A DNA stretch of 64,000 bases from Fontibacillus phaseoli (GTDB lineage Bacteria; Bacillota; Bacilli; Paenibacillales; Paenibacillaceae): assembly GCF_003337355.1 (NCBI RefSeq), contig NZ_QPJW01000006.1, positions 186,001 to 250,000 on the forward strand, written 5' to 3'. How positions within the stretch are numbered: the first letter of the stretch is position 1; every line of letters begins with the position of its first letter. The notes under the pieces were generated by a model. That model was not told the origin of the DNA. It was given only the letters and a program-made list of their open reading frames with translations, and did not search any database. This document shows, in pieces, positions 34,786-43,683 of the stretch. Both the position numbers and the translations under genes were made by a program.

Positions 34786-34902
34786 TGGGACACACTCCTT
34801 ATCCAAAGAGAAATATTTGCGGTTGTGTCCTCATCATAAAGCCGCTGGATCAAGTTGAACACCGTAATTTTGAACGATAAATAGTACGAAATTGCTGTTT
34901 AG

Positions 34903-35787
34903 TTACCTATCGAAGAAAAGGCGGCTATACGGAAGCTGCTGGCCTTCCCGGAATTGGCCCGGCGTCTGGCCGGTCAGTTTACGGAATACTTTGATAAAAT
35001 AACTGCCACTCGAATATCCGACGGCGGAAGCAATGGCTTCAATATTCCAGTCGGTGCGGTTTAGCAATTCAACGGAACGTTCGATCCGCACACGATTCAG
35101 ATAATCGTTCGGCGTCAGGCCGACATAGCGGGAGAACGTCCGGAGGAAGTGGTATTTGGACAGCCCGGATTCCTCGGCCAACTGCGCCTGGCCGATCATC
35201 CCGGCGTAGTTCGTATCGATGAAGCGAACAGCCGAGCGAATGGCAGTCGGCCACGTATTTTGCTCCCGGTCGGGAGAGGAAGCGAAGCGGGCGAGTTCCA
35301 TGACAAATTGATATACATGGGAGGATGCCGTATATGGCTCTCCAATTTTGCCTTCGCGCGCATCTTCGAAAATTTCCCGCAACTTCCGGATCGGGGCGCT
35401 GCCCGCCGGCAGATCAGCCACATCTCCAAGCTTGTCCTTGATGATGTCCCAAGCGGGCTGTACGAGACGAGGCCGAAACAACAGAAAATAAAAAGCCCAT
35501 TCCGGCTTGTCCGCCGGTAAGTAGTAGCGGTGATCGCCAGGGATGTCGACGAGAAAGGCTCGGCCTGCGTCGACGACTTCTTTTCGCTCCCCAATTTCGA
35601 CGACACCTTCGCCCGCCAGCGTATACTGGAAGAGTAGAAGAGGTCCGTCATCGCGCGTCAAGCCGTCCCATCGATAAGAAGTCTCGGCTTCCCGTTCCCG
35701 TCCGACGGCGAATAAACCGCAAAGAGGCAGCTCCGGGGAATCGGCGAACCGGAAGCCGTAGGTACCATATTCAGAAGTCTGGATCAT
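34903..35787 (-). CDS. AraC-family regulator of the alpha-galactosidase gene
   Basis: A 294-residue regulator with an N-terminal cupin-like sensor (about 30-160; LLLFQYTLAGEGVVEIGERKEVVDAGRAFLVDIPGDHRYYLP) and a C-terminal AraC double helix-turn-helix (about 190-290; AQLAEESGLSKYHFLRTFSRYVGLTPNDYLNRVRIERS; IEAIASAVGYSSGSYFIKVFRKLTGQTPGQFR). Located directly upstream of the GH27 gene, so it probably activates it in response to a galactoside (inference). Confidence 0.9.
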   Translation of the reverse strand: MIQTSEYGTYGFRFADSPELPLCGLFAVGREREAETSYRWDGLTRDDGPLLLFQYTLAGEGVVEIGERKEVVDAGRAFLVDIPGDHRYYLPADKPEWAFYFLLFRPRLVQPAWDIIKDKLGDVADLPAGSAPIRKLREIFEDAREGKIGEPYTASSHVYQFVMELARFASSPDREQNTWPTAIRSAVRFIDTNYAGMIGQAQLAEESGLSKYHFLRTFSRYVGLTPNDYLNRVRIERSVELLNRTDWNIEAIASAVGYSSGSYFIKVFRKLTGQTPGQFREGQQLPYSRLFFDR

Positions 35788-36037
35788 CTCATATTCTCCC
35801 TTCCGTACACATGACGTCTATTATTCTAAGGGTAGCGATTCTTCTTGTCATCCCTGCCAAATGCGTATCGACCGCCCGTGATGAATCGATTCCAAAGCGC
35901 TGCCATGCTCATTTTCAATGGAAGAATCCTCCACTAGACTGTAGAATATAGACAGATGGGAATAAGGGGTAGATACCGGAAGGGGAAAAGGCTATGCTGC
36001 CCGAACAGACTTTGGGAAAGAAACAAGGGAGGTTCAT

Positions 36038-37141
36038 ATGAAAAAACTCAGGCTTATCGCCTATGCTTTGGCCTTGGTCGTGCTTCTGGCAGGCTGCAAT
36101 AAAGCTGCGGAAAGCAATTCGCCCGCCGGGGCCCCGGCAACGAGCGCAATAAATGGGGAGGCGGAAACCGCTCCGGCCAAGAGCGATGGGCTTGCGAAAG
36201 AGGCAAAGTCATCCGACCCTCAGGACACGGCTATGTTATATAAAGATTACTTGAAAGAGAAAGGTTTAGGGGCCGATCTCTCGCTAGTCTATTTTAAACA
36301 GGAAGATATAGATTTTGACGGGAATGAAGAGGCGGTAGCGGCCTTTGGATATGCTGAGGAAGAGGATGAGGATGAGGAGGATGTTACACTCAATGAGATT
36401 TACATTTTGCGGAATCAGGGGGGAAAGATACTTCAGTTAGGAGATAACTTAAACAGCGGCGGGTACGGCATCAATGAAGTCCGGCTCGTCCAGTTGGAAG
36501 ACCGGGAAGAGAAGGTCATTTACCTGGGACTCACGAATTGGGTCAGCATGACCGGCTTCAGGCTGGTTGAGATTTCGGGTGATACCCTGGATGAGTTGGC
36601 CTATAGCGCCTCTGCGACGGGTTCGGGCGAGGACGTGCTGCTGGACGGTAATGAGAACGGAAAATTCGATAGCTATGAACAGCGCCGAGGCAGCTACGAT
36701 GTTTTCTATTACGGAGTTACCCGCTATTTTTCGCTGGAGCGAGGCGAGTTTGTACAAACCGACACCTCCGTGGAACTGTTGGATTACCCTTCCACTCCAA
36801 AAGAGGTCGTATTGGAGTATTTGGCATTAAGCATCATAGACGACCGACTTCCGCCGAATGTGGAACAGCGTCTTGACGAACTTTGCCAATTCCGCAATGC
36901 GGCCGGAGACCGGCCCGTACTTGAGGTGGACTACGGGATAGTAGGCAATCTGCAACTGGAATTGGACGATGAGGATGCTTATTTCGAAGTCGAGGAAAGC
37001 GGAAGCGACACCATGGTTACGTTGATTGAGAAGGAGGCGGACCGGACAAAGAAACAAACGGTCTTCAACCTTGCCAAAGACTCGGATAATAACAAGGGGA
37101 AGTGGAGTATTTACGACATCGAAGTAGTGGAGTCTGAATAA
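36038..37141 (+). CDS. Lipoprotein of unknown function
   Basis: A 367-residue lipoprotein, lipidated on Cys20 (LLAGC), ATG 36038 behind GGGAGG. After an Ala/Ser-rich linker the mature part is strongly acidic (FGYAEEEDEDEEDVTLNEI) with beta-rich segments (IYILRNQGGKILQLGD; RLVEISGDTLDELAYSAS), resembling Paenibacillus VCBS-like or FG-GAP-like surface proteins (DFDGNEEAVAAFG; LLDGNENGKFDSYEQ, which look like calcium-binding loops). No enzyme motif recognised. Followed by a repeat-rich spacer. Confidence 0.8.
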   Translation: MKKLRLIAYALALVVLLAGCNKAAESNSPAGAPATSAINGEAETAPAKSDGLAKEAKSSDPQDTAMLYKDYLKEKGLGADLSLVYFKQEDIDFDGNEEAVAAFGYAEEEDEDEEDVTLNEIYILRNQGGKILQLGDNLNSGGYGINEVRLVQLEDREEKVIYLGLTNWVSMTGFRLVEISGDTLDELAYSASATGSGEDVLLDGNENGKFDSYEQRRGSYDVFYYGVTRYFSLERGEFVQTDTSVELLDYPSTPKEVVLEYLALSIIDDRLPPNVEQRLDELCQFRNAAGDRPVLEVDYGIVGNLQLELDDEDAYFEVEESGSDTMVTLIEKEADRTKKQTVFNLAKDSDNNKGKWSIYDIEVVESE

Positions 37142-37168
37142 GGCACTGGAAAAGGCGTTAAGGGGACC

Positions 37169-37231
37169 GGGACACGGGACACGGGACATGGAACACGGGA
37201 CACGGGACACGGAACACGGGACACGGAACTC
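37169..37231. repeat. Heptamer tandem repeat, nine units
   Basis: Nine consecutive 7-base units with consensus GGGACAC, some with GGAACAC or GGGACAT. It begins 28 bases after the lipoprotein stop codon. The unit is not a multiple of three and is not in a gene. Length may vary between strains. Confidence 0.85.
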
Positions 37232-37806
37232 GAGGCGAATCGGACGGCCAGCATTACGAAGGTTTTTGGTTTTGTCTGGTGGTCCAGACCAAAGAGAAAT
37301 AACTGGATTTTATCCAGTTATTTCTCCGGGGAAATGCCTTTGAGATAAATTAGTTGGAAAACCTCCATCTAATTTTGCCGATTATGCCGGATTCCGCTTT
37401 ATAACGCCGGAATAACTGTAGGTTATCCAGTTAATTTCGATTATTCGGCAGATTGGCAAAATTTAACGGGAAGTTTTCCAGTTAATTTGCTGACAGGAGG
37501 CAGTAGGTAGGAGGGAAACACGTTCGTCTGTCCTCAGCTTCACCGGTTTCGAGGTTTTTCAACTTCTGGTCCAGAATAATAAACCCGCTGCTTGCGGTTA
37601 ACTTCAACCCCAGCTATGCCACCCGATCCACGCCAATTGATCCTTGCATTTCTCTACTCCGCGTCCGCGGTTACGGCATTCTGCTGCGACCAGAGAAGCA
37701 CGTGAGCCGAACTACGAACAAGCGCGCTGGAGGCAGACTCCCCTGTCCATTGGTCCAAGCACCCCTCCATCATAGGACATACATTGAAATTAAAGGAGGG
37801 GTGATC
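37232..37806. repeat. Spacer with AACTGG-type hairpin repeats
   Basis: No gene is visible. A perfect 15 bp stem with a 3-base loop lies at 37294-37326 (GAGAAATAACTGGAT and its complement). Related shorter units containing the motif CCAGTTA(A)TTT or its complement recur near 37349, 37412 and 37475, in both orientations. A GTCTGG/CCAGAC hairpin lies at 37274-37289. The remaining 37500-37780 shows nothing I recognise. Confidence 0.6.
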
Positions 37807-38034
37807 ATGTTCAAGTACAAGATCGATTCATGGGGAAGGCTCGTTCCCTGCGTGAACGAGGAACCGCTCCGCCAGCAGCCAACCACCTGCCCTGAGAAGA
37901 ACAGAGACCGGTTAGCCGGTCAAGGACCTTCAAGACCGCGGAAACGCCGGGTCAAAAAGAGCAAAAAGATTCGTAATATACGTCACAGATGCAATTGTCG
38001 TTGCAACTGTTGCCGTCGCCGCAGAACCAATTAA
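37807..38034 (+). CDS. Small Arg/Lys/Cys-rich protein, unknown
   Basis: A 75-residue, very basic protein. ATG 37807 is behind GGAGGGGTG; a longer frame upstream lacks a site. N-terminal MFKYKIDSWGRLVPCVNEEP is followed by a Pro/Arg-rich segment and a tail with KKSKKIRNIRHRCNCRCNCCRRRR. The CxCxCxCC cluster could bind metal, and the charge suggests nucleic-acid or spore-coat association; both are guesses. A terminator follows. Confidence 0.7.
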   Translation: MFKYKIDSWGRLVPCVNEEPLRQQPTTCPEKNRDRLAGQGPSRPRKRRVKKSKKIRNIRHRCNCRCNCCRRRRTN

Positions 38035-38045
38035 ACGAGAGATTT

Positions 38046-38078
38046 GGAGGCCACCCTGTCGGGAGGCTTTTTTCTTTT
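38046..38078 (+). terminator. Terminator after the Arg/Cys-rich gene
   Basis: GGCCACCC/GGGAGGC-type stem and a long T run (GCTTTTTTCTTTT), 12 bases after the stop codon. Confidence 0.8.
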
Positions 38079-38248
38079 GCCGGGCGGGCGGATATATGCT
38101 TATATTCTCATATAGGCATGGAGGAATTAAATCGATTACATAAAACAAGAAAATGATCTTGAGCAACACTCCAATGAATATACTAGAGTGCCAGAAGGAA
38201 TCTAGTCCGGGTTAAAAGCTTTGCATTTTATCCGTATGGAGGGGTTCT

Positions 38249-39529
38249 GTGAACAAGAAGAACAGATGGATCAATGCGCCGTATGCCTTCGCGCTCGGCA
38301 TGTTTGCGATGATGGTGCCCAGTCAGGCCTTCAGTTCGTTTTACAGCTATTATTATGTGGAGAAACTGGGGCTCGGCATCGGGCTGGCCACGCTGGCCCG
38401 CACGATCTTCCTGATTTGGGATGTGGTGAATAACCCGATCTTCGGCTACTGGTCGGACCGGACGAAGACGAGAATCGGGCGGCGCAGACCCTGGGTCATT
38501 GGGGCGATTCCGTTATTTATGCTGTTTTTCGTTTTGGTTTTTTCACCTCCCGGCGGGCTGACTGAAAAGGGGCTGTTCGTCTGGTTTCTGGTCACGCTGA
38601 TTCTGTACGAGACGGTCGCAACCGTACTTTGGGTGAACTATGGCGCTTTATTTCCCGAATTGTTCCGCGGCGACCGCATTCGCGCCAAAGCCTCGGCCGT
38701 GGAGCAGGGCTACCAGATCGTTGCGCTGCTGATTGCCACTGCGGTAACTCCGCTCATATACGCAGCCCTTGGTTTTTCGGTGATGGCGATTATCTATGCT
38801 TGCATCTTCGGCCTTTGCATGTCGGCCTGGGTGTTGAGCGTCCGGGAACGGCCGGATTCCAGCCAAGGCAAACCGATGAAGCTGATCCCCGCGTTCAAAG
38901 AGACGGTCAAGAACCAGAAGTTTTGGGTGTTTAATATTTCGAATTCCTTTGCCCAGACGGTCAATGGATTACTCAGTTCAATGATTCCTTTTTATGCCAA
39001 ATACGTGCTGCATATCCCCGAGGAACAAGTCTCAATCCTGCTGGCCGCCGTCTTCGTCTCGGTGATTCCGTTGATTGTTGTGTGGTACTGGATCATCCGT
39101 AAAATGGACGGGGTCAAGGCGTGGCGTGTGTCGCTTGTCGTCTACGGCCTTTCCATGATCCCGCTGTGGTTCGGTTACGACCTGGCCAGCGGCATTGCTG
39201 CCGGCGTGGTTGCGGGCTTCGGGCTGGCGGGTTTCCTGGTGACTCCGGCGATGGTCAGCGGACGCATCATCGATGAGGACGCGGAGCGGACGGGATTAAG
39301 AAGAGAAGGGATCTATACGGCTGTAGCCGGGTTTATTACTCGTTCGAGCGGGCTGATCTCGGCGCTGGCTTTTTTCATTGTCGGTATGATCTTCGGGTAT
39401 GAAAGCGGCGATAACCCGGGGCCGTCACCGGAGTTGACTTTCCGTTATCTTATCAGCGTCGTTCCGCTTTGCTTGCTTGCGATTTCCGTCATTTTGTCCT
39501 GTAGCGTAAAGTTTAATTTCAAAAAGTAA
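38249..39529 (+). CDS. GPH-family glycoside:cation symporter
   Basis: A 426-residue protein with about 12 membrane helices, GTG start behind GGAGGGG. The GPH signature is visible near the first loop (WDVVNNPIFGYWSDRTKTRIGRRRPWVIGAIP) and in loop VNYGALFPELFRGDRIRAKASAVEQGYQI. It imports a glycoside, pentoside or hexuronide with Na+ or H+. A GH3 glycosidase gene follows 775 bases downstream on the same strand, and could use the imported sugar. It lacks the C-terminal IIA domain of LacS. Confidence 0.9.
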   Translation: MNKKNRWINAPYAFALGMFAMMVPSQAFSSFYSYYYVEKLGLGIGLATLARTIFLIWDVVNNPIFGYWSDRTKTRIGRRRPWVIGAIPLFMLFFVLVFSPPGGLTEKGLFVWFLVTLILYETVATVLWVNYGALFPELFRGDRIRAKASAVEQGYQIVALLIATAVTPLIYAALGFSVMAIIYACIFGLCMSAWVLSVRERPDSSQGKPMKLIPAFKETVKNQKFWVFNISNSFAQTVNGLLSSMIPFYAKYVLHIPEEQVSILLAAVFVSVIPLIVVWYWIIRKMDGVKAWRVSLVVYGLSMIPLWFGYDLASGIAAGVVAGFGLAGFLVTPAMVSGRIIDEDAERTGLRREGIYTAVAGFITRSSGLISALAFFIVGMIFGYESGDNPGPSPELTFRYLISVVPLCLLAISVILSCSVKFNFKK

Positions 39530-39657
39530 TCTGAATTTCGGCTCCGGACCTCGAACCTGTTGTAAGGGCCTCTTCCCGTTATCTTAGCGGCGATGGGGAA
39601 TGATATACTTTAATCCAAGTAGTTTTAGTCGGCTGGGATAAGGAGATGAAGCAAGCC

Positions 39658-40138
39658 ATGGACATAGCAGCTATTCAAAAAAATAGAGCACGGGTATACC
39701 GCAACCTTCGAGCGCAGCTTGAACTATCCTGTCCCGCAAGTATGGTCGTTTCTCACGGAGAACGGGAAGCTCAAGCAATGGTTCCCCGAACTAAGCTTAG
39801 CCGAGCTTGTCGAAGGCGGAGCGGTCAAGTTCGATATGGGGGACGGCAGCTACGAGGAGATGACTCTTTTGGAGGTCAAACCTTCGAGCGTGTTGGAATA
39901 CACTTGGGACCGGGATCGTGTCCGTTTTGAACTGTATCCCACGGCCGAGGGTTGCCGGCTTCTTCTCATCGAAAAGATAACCAGGATCACCGACCATACG
40001 CCGAGGGATTTGGCAGGCTGGCATGTTTGCTTGGATGTCATCTCCGCTTTGTTGGATGGCCGGGAGCTCGAGTCCCGCAAGGCGGAATGGGAGAAGCGGT
40101 ACGCGCAGTATCGCGAAGCGGTTTCGGCAATCGGGTGA
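39658..40138 (+). pseudogene. SRPBCC/AHSA1-family protein with frameshift
   Basis: Two frames together give one normal START-like protein. Frame 1 from ATG 39658 encodes MDIAAIQKN and then nonsense. From the A7 run at 39677-39683 the next frame gives IEHGYTATFERSLNYPVPQVWSFLTENGKLKQWFPEL and continues to the stop at 40138 (GGAVKFDMGDGSYEEMTLLEV; RVRFELYPTAEGCRLLLIEKI; DLAGWHVCLDVISALL), which is the SRPBCC family. Removing one A from the run restores a single frame of about 159 residues. AGGAG lies at 39641-39645. The shift may be a real mutation, slippage, or a sequencing error. Confidence 0.78.
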
Positions 40139-40157
40139 TGCAACGGGATAAAGGTCA

Positions 40158-40205
40158 AAAAGCGGCATGAAACGGTTATTTACCGTAGGTCATGCCGCTT
40201 TTCCT
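40158..40205 (+). terminator. Terminator after the SRPBCC gene
   Basis: AAAAGCGGCATGA and TCATGCCGCTTTT pair around a loop that itself contains ACGGT/ACCGT, then CCTTTTT. Confidence 0.88.
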
Positions 40206-40233
40206 TTTTAGGATCGGCAAAAACATTGGAAAT

Positions 40234-40262
40234 TTGTAAAGAGATGAGGTACCTTGTTATAT
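40234..40262 (+). promoter_or_regulatory. Promoter of the GH3 gene
   Basis: TTGTAA (40234-40239) and TTATAT (40257-40262) with a 17-base spacer. Confidence 0.55.
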
Positions 40263-40283
40263 ATAACGATAAAAACGTTTTTA
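40256..40283. promoter_or_regulatory. Two palindromes over the GH3 promoter
   Basis: GTTATATATAAC (40256-40267) covers the -10 region and TAAAAACGTTTTTA (40270-40283) the start point. The second differs from a perfect CcpA/LacI-family site (TGAAAACGTTTTCA) by one symmetric base pair, so it is probably an operator for a LacI-type repressor encoded elsewhere or for CcpA. Confidence 0.6.
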
Positions 40284-40303
40284 ACGCATAAGGAGAGAAC
40301 AAA

Positions 40304-43105
40304 TTGACCACAGAAAAACTGGGAGTTCCATTAGAAGGTTTTGCCGAATTCAGCAGAACGGTGGCCGCAGAAGGCGCGGTGTTGTTGAAGAATGAAGGAC
40401 AAGTTCTTCCGATTCGAAAAAGCGAAAGCGTTTCGATTTTCGGCAGAACTCAAGTGAATTATTACCGCAGCGGTACGGGCTCGGGCGGCAGCGTTCATGT
40501 ATCCTACACAACCAACCTGCTGGGCGGCCTTCGCGACAAAAGGAATATTACGGTCAACGAAGAATTGGCAGCCGTATATGAGAAGTGGATCGAGCAAAAT
40601 CCGTTCGATAACGGCGGAGGCGGCTGGGCGGCAGAGCCGTGGCACCAAAAGGAAATGCCCTTAACGCCTGAGCTGGTGCAAGCGGCAAGAAACAAATCAC
40701 ACAAGGCGATCATCGTAATTGGCCGTACGGCGGGCGAAGACCAGGACAATGCCGATGAGCCGGGCAGCTATCAATTAACGGCGGAAGAAAAAGAGATGCT
40801 GAAGCAGGTAACGGCCTATTTCGAGCAAACGGTCGTCGTCCTGAATGTATCTAACATTATTGATATGAGCTGGATGAATGAGGCGGGTTATGTACATCCG
40901 ATTCCGTGTGTAATTTATGCTTGGCAGGGCGGTATGGAAGGCGGCAACGCGATTGCCGACGTGCTGGTTGGGGACGTAACGCCGAGCGGCAAGCTTACCG
41001 ATACGATTGCTTACTCTATTGAGGACTATCCGTCGACCCGCAATTACGGCAACGAACGCCAAAACTTTTATCAGGAAGACATTTACGTAGGTTATCGCTA
41101 TTTCGAAACGTTCTGTCCGGATAAAGTTCAATTCGAAATCGGTTTCGGCTTGTCTTATACGCAGTTCGATATCAAGCCCGAAGAAGCCAAACTGGTTACC
41201 AAAGAAGGTCAGACCTATATTGAAGTTGGCGCGAATGTAACCAATACGGGAACCGTCTATGCGGGAAAAGAGGTCGTTCAGGTCTATTACGAAGCGCCTC
41301 AAGGAAAGCTGGGCCAACCGGCCAAAGCTTTGGCCGCCTTCGGCAAGACGAAGGAACTGCAGCCGGGCGAATCGCAGCGTCTGATCTTGGGCTTCCCTGT
41401 GCACTCCATGGCATCCTACGATGATGCCGGCGTGACGGGACATCCATCCGCCTATGTCCTGGAAGCGGGGACGTACCGTATATATGCAGGCAACAGTGTT
41501 AAGAATGTGGTGGAAATTGGCGTTGAGGGGCAAAGCGGTTATGTTGTGGAATCCCTTCAAGTCGTGGACCAGTTGGAAGAGGCGCTTGCGCCAACGGAAA
41601 GCTTTACGCGAATGAAGCCGGGCGCCCGGAAAGCAGATGGCACGTATGAACTAACCTTCGTAGAAGCGCCGAAACGAAAAGTTTCTATAGAGGAACGGAT
41701 TGAGAAGCGCCTTCCGCAAACCTTGGAGCAAACCGGTGACCAAGGGTATAAATTGAAAGACGTGGCCGACGGAAAAGTCAGCTTGGAGACGTTCATCGCC
41801 CAACTCCATGATCAGGATCTGGCGACGATTGTCAGAGGGGAAGGCATGAGCAGCCCGCTGGTTACGCCGGGTACGGCATCGGCGTTCGGGGGCGTTAGCG
41901 ACAGCTTATTCGGCTACGGGATCCCGGTGGGTTGCACGGCGGACGGTCCGTCCGGAATCCGGATGGACAGCGGGGAGAAGGCGACTCAGGTTTCCATTGG
42001 AACCCTGCTGGCGGCTACCTGGAATGCGGAATTGGTGGAAGAGCTATACGTGATGGAAGGCCAGGAACTGCTGAGAAACAACGTGGACGCGTTGCTCGGA
42101 CCCGGTCTCAATATCCGCCGCAGCCCGCTAAACGGGCGTAACTTCGAGTATTTTTCCGAAGATCCGCTCCTTACGGGGATTTTTGCAACGGCATGCACCC
42201 GCGGTATTATGAAGGGCGGCTCTAACGCCACGCTGAAACATTTTGCCTGCAATAACCAGGAGAAGTACCGCAGCAAGGTGGATGCGATCATTTCCGAGCG
42301 CGCTCTTCGCGAGATTTATCTGAAAGGCTTTGAAATGGCGGTAAAACAGGGCGGCGCCAATTCGATCATGACTTCGTACAATCCGGTTAACGGACATTGG
42401 GCGGCTTCCAACTATGATCTGAACACGACGATTCTGCGCGGCGAATGGGGTTATAAAGGCATCGTGATGACCGACTGGTGGGCCGTCATGAACGACGTGG
42501 TTCATGGGGGAGCGCCGGACCGGAAATATACGAACTGGATGGTTCGTGCGCAGAACGATCTGTACATGGTAGTCAGCAACTATGGCGCAGAAATCAATGC
42601 CTATGACGACAATACCCTGGATTCCTTGGAAAACGGAACCTTGACTCGCGGTGAACTGCAGCGCTCCGCCATGAATATTTGTCAATTCTTGATGGACGCT
42701 CCGGTATTCTCCCGCAAACAGGTGATTGAAGAAACCGTCCATAAATTCACGGCTACTCCTTCTCTTGTGGCGGGGCAGGTCCAACAACAACAAGTACAAG
42801 AACTGTCCCAAAATGCCCAGGTTCCCCCGGTCGAATCGGGAGCGGCTTGTTTCAAGGCTGATCAAGCCGGCCAATACCGGATCATCGTCAATATCATGTC
42901 CCCGGAACCCGAGCTCGCGCAAAGTGCCTGCAATGTAACGTTGAACGGGCAATTGATGATGACGGTTCAGACGAACGGGACCGAAGGCCAATGGATCAAA
43001 CAGAAGCTGGTGAAAATCGAGTTGGAAGCAGGCTATTATGAGCTGAAGCTGGAACACATCAAGCCGGGTATGCAGATCGACTGGATCGAATTTAAACAAG
43101 TTTAA
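40304..43105 (+). CDS. Circularly permuted GH3 beta-glycosidase
   Basis: A 933-residue cytosolic enzyme, TTG start behind AAGGAGAG. The order of domains is reversed relative to standard GH3: the GH3 C-terminal domain comes first (about residues 20-250; AAEGAVLLKNEGQVLP, then WQGGMEGGNAIADVLVGDVTPSGKL), then a fibronectin-III-like domain (about 310-400; VTNTGTVYAGKEVVQVYYEAP), then the TIM barrel (about 510-790; PVGCTADGPSGIRM; GRNFEYFSEDPLLTG; LKHFACNNQE; nucleophile Asp724 in GIVMTDWW). A C-terminal beta-sandwich of about 110 residues resembles a carbohydrate-binding module. The permuted form is known in some rumen and clostridial beta-glucosidases. No signal peptide, so it acts on imported saccharides; the GPH symporter upstream is a candidate supplier. 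Confidence 0.92.
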   Translation: MTTEKLGVPLEGFAEFSRTVAAEGAVLLKNEGQVLPIRKSESVSIFGRTQVNYYRSGTGSGGSVHVSYTTNLLGGLRDKRNITVNEELAAVYEKWIEQNPFDNGGGGWAAEPWHQKEMPLTPELVQAARNKSHKAIIVIGRTAGEDQDNADEPGSYQLTAEEKEMLKQVTAYFEQTVVVLNVSNIIDMSWMNEAGYVHPIPCVIYAWQGGMEGGNAIADVLVGDVTPSGKLTDTIAYSIEDYPSTRNYGNERQNFYQEDIYVGYRYFETFCPDKVQFEIGFGLSYTQFDIKPEEAKLVTKEGQTYIEVGANVTNTGTVYAGKEVVQVYYEAPQGKLGQPAKALAAFGKTKELQPGESQRLILGFPVHSMASYDDAGVTGHPSAYVLEAGTYRIYAGNSVKNVVEIGVEGQSGYVVESLQVVDQLEEALAPTESFTRMKPGARKADGTYELTFVEAPKRKVSIEERIEKRLPQTLEQTGDQGYKLKDVADGKVSLETFIAQLHDQDLATIVRGEGMSSPLVTPGTASAFGGVSDSLFGYGIPVGCTADGPSGIRMDSGEKATQVSIGTLLAATWNAELVEELYVMEGQELLRNNVDALLGPGLNIRRSPLNGRNFEYFSEDPLLTGIFATACTRGIMKGGSNATLKHFACNNQEKYRSKVDAIISERALREIYLKGFEMAVKQGGANSIMTSYNPVNGHWAASNYDLNTTILRGEWGYKGIVMTDWWAVMNDVVHGGAPDRKYTNWMVRAQNDLYMVVSNYGAEINAYDDNTLDSLENGTLTRGELQRSAMNICQFLMDAPVFSRKQVIEETVHKFTATPSLVAGQVQQQQVQELSQNAQVPPVESGAACFKADQAGQYRIIVNIMSPEPELAQSACNVTLNGQLMMTVQTNGTEGQWIKQKLVKIELEAGYYELKLEHIKPGMQIDWIEFKQV

Positions 43106-43124
43106 TCAGCGCCATTTCATAGGG

Positions 43125-43155
43125 GAGACCCTTCGGGGTCTCTATTTCTTTTCAT
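43125..43155 (+). terminator. Terminator of the GH3 gene
   Basis: GAGACCC-TTCG-GGGTCTC stem with a stable tetraloop, followed by TATTTCTTTT. Confidence 0.88.
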
Positions 43156-43240
43156 ATTGTGGAAGTATGCGGTTGTTCCGTGCTCCCTCGTTTCTTCTGA
43201 TCTCCAACGTTATTTCGAACCCTAATAGTTTTTCTGTACT

Positions 43241-43620
43241 CTTTAACGGATCATCCACCTTATGGATATTCTAACGGACACAGGAGCCGTTAAAGTAGGA
43301 AAATCAGCGTTGTCGAGCGGCTAACGGACACAGGAGACGTTATTGTGCCAAAATGAGTATAAAAGTCGCCGAATACGCATGATTAAGGGCTCTGATGTCC
43401 GTTAGAATTTGAATCGAGCCATTATGTGCAAATTAAGGGCCCTGGTGTCCGTTCGAACTGTAAAGTAGCCCGATTGAGCCGAAAAGTGGTCTTTTAATAG
43501 TGAGAAATAGCCTAGTAGAAAATAGGTAGCCTGCTAGTAGCGAAAAGTTGTCGGTTTGAGTCAATAGATAGCCCGCTAGAGCCGAATGGCAGTCCGCAAA
43601 GGGATAAGGTATAATGATAC
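43241..43620. repeat. Spacer with two intergenic repeat families
   Basis: No gene is visible. Units with core AACGGACA: CTAACGGACACAGGAGCCGTTA at 43271-43292 and a near copy at 43321-43342, then two copies in the opposite orientation at 43383-43405 and 43433-43455 (TGTCCGTT core). A second family with consensus TAGCCYGMTWGAGCCGAAA follows near 43470, 43530 and 43569. Confidence 0.75.
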
Positions 43621-43683
43621 CAACAGTCTTTAGGCGGGAGTTTAGTCGGGCTGTAAGAAACTGAATCAGGAGAGTTGCAACTA

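Noticed and set aside
33955-34839. Long frame opposite the alpha-galactosidase gene
   Set aside because: Antisense shadow; the GH27 motifs are on the minus strand.
37169-37231. Possible CRISPR array
   Set aside because: Units are 7 bases with no spacers and no cas genes nearby.
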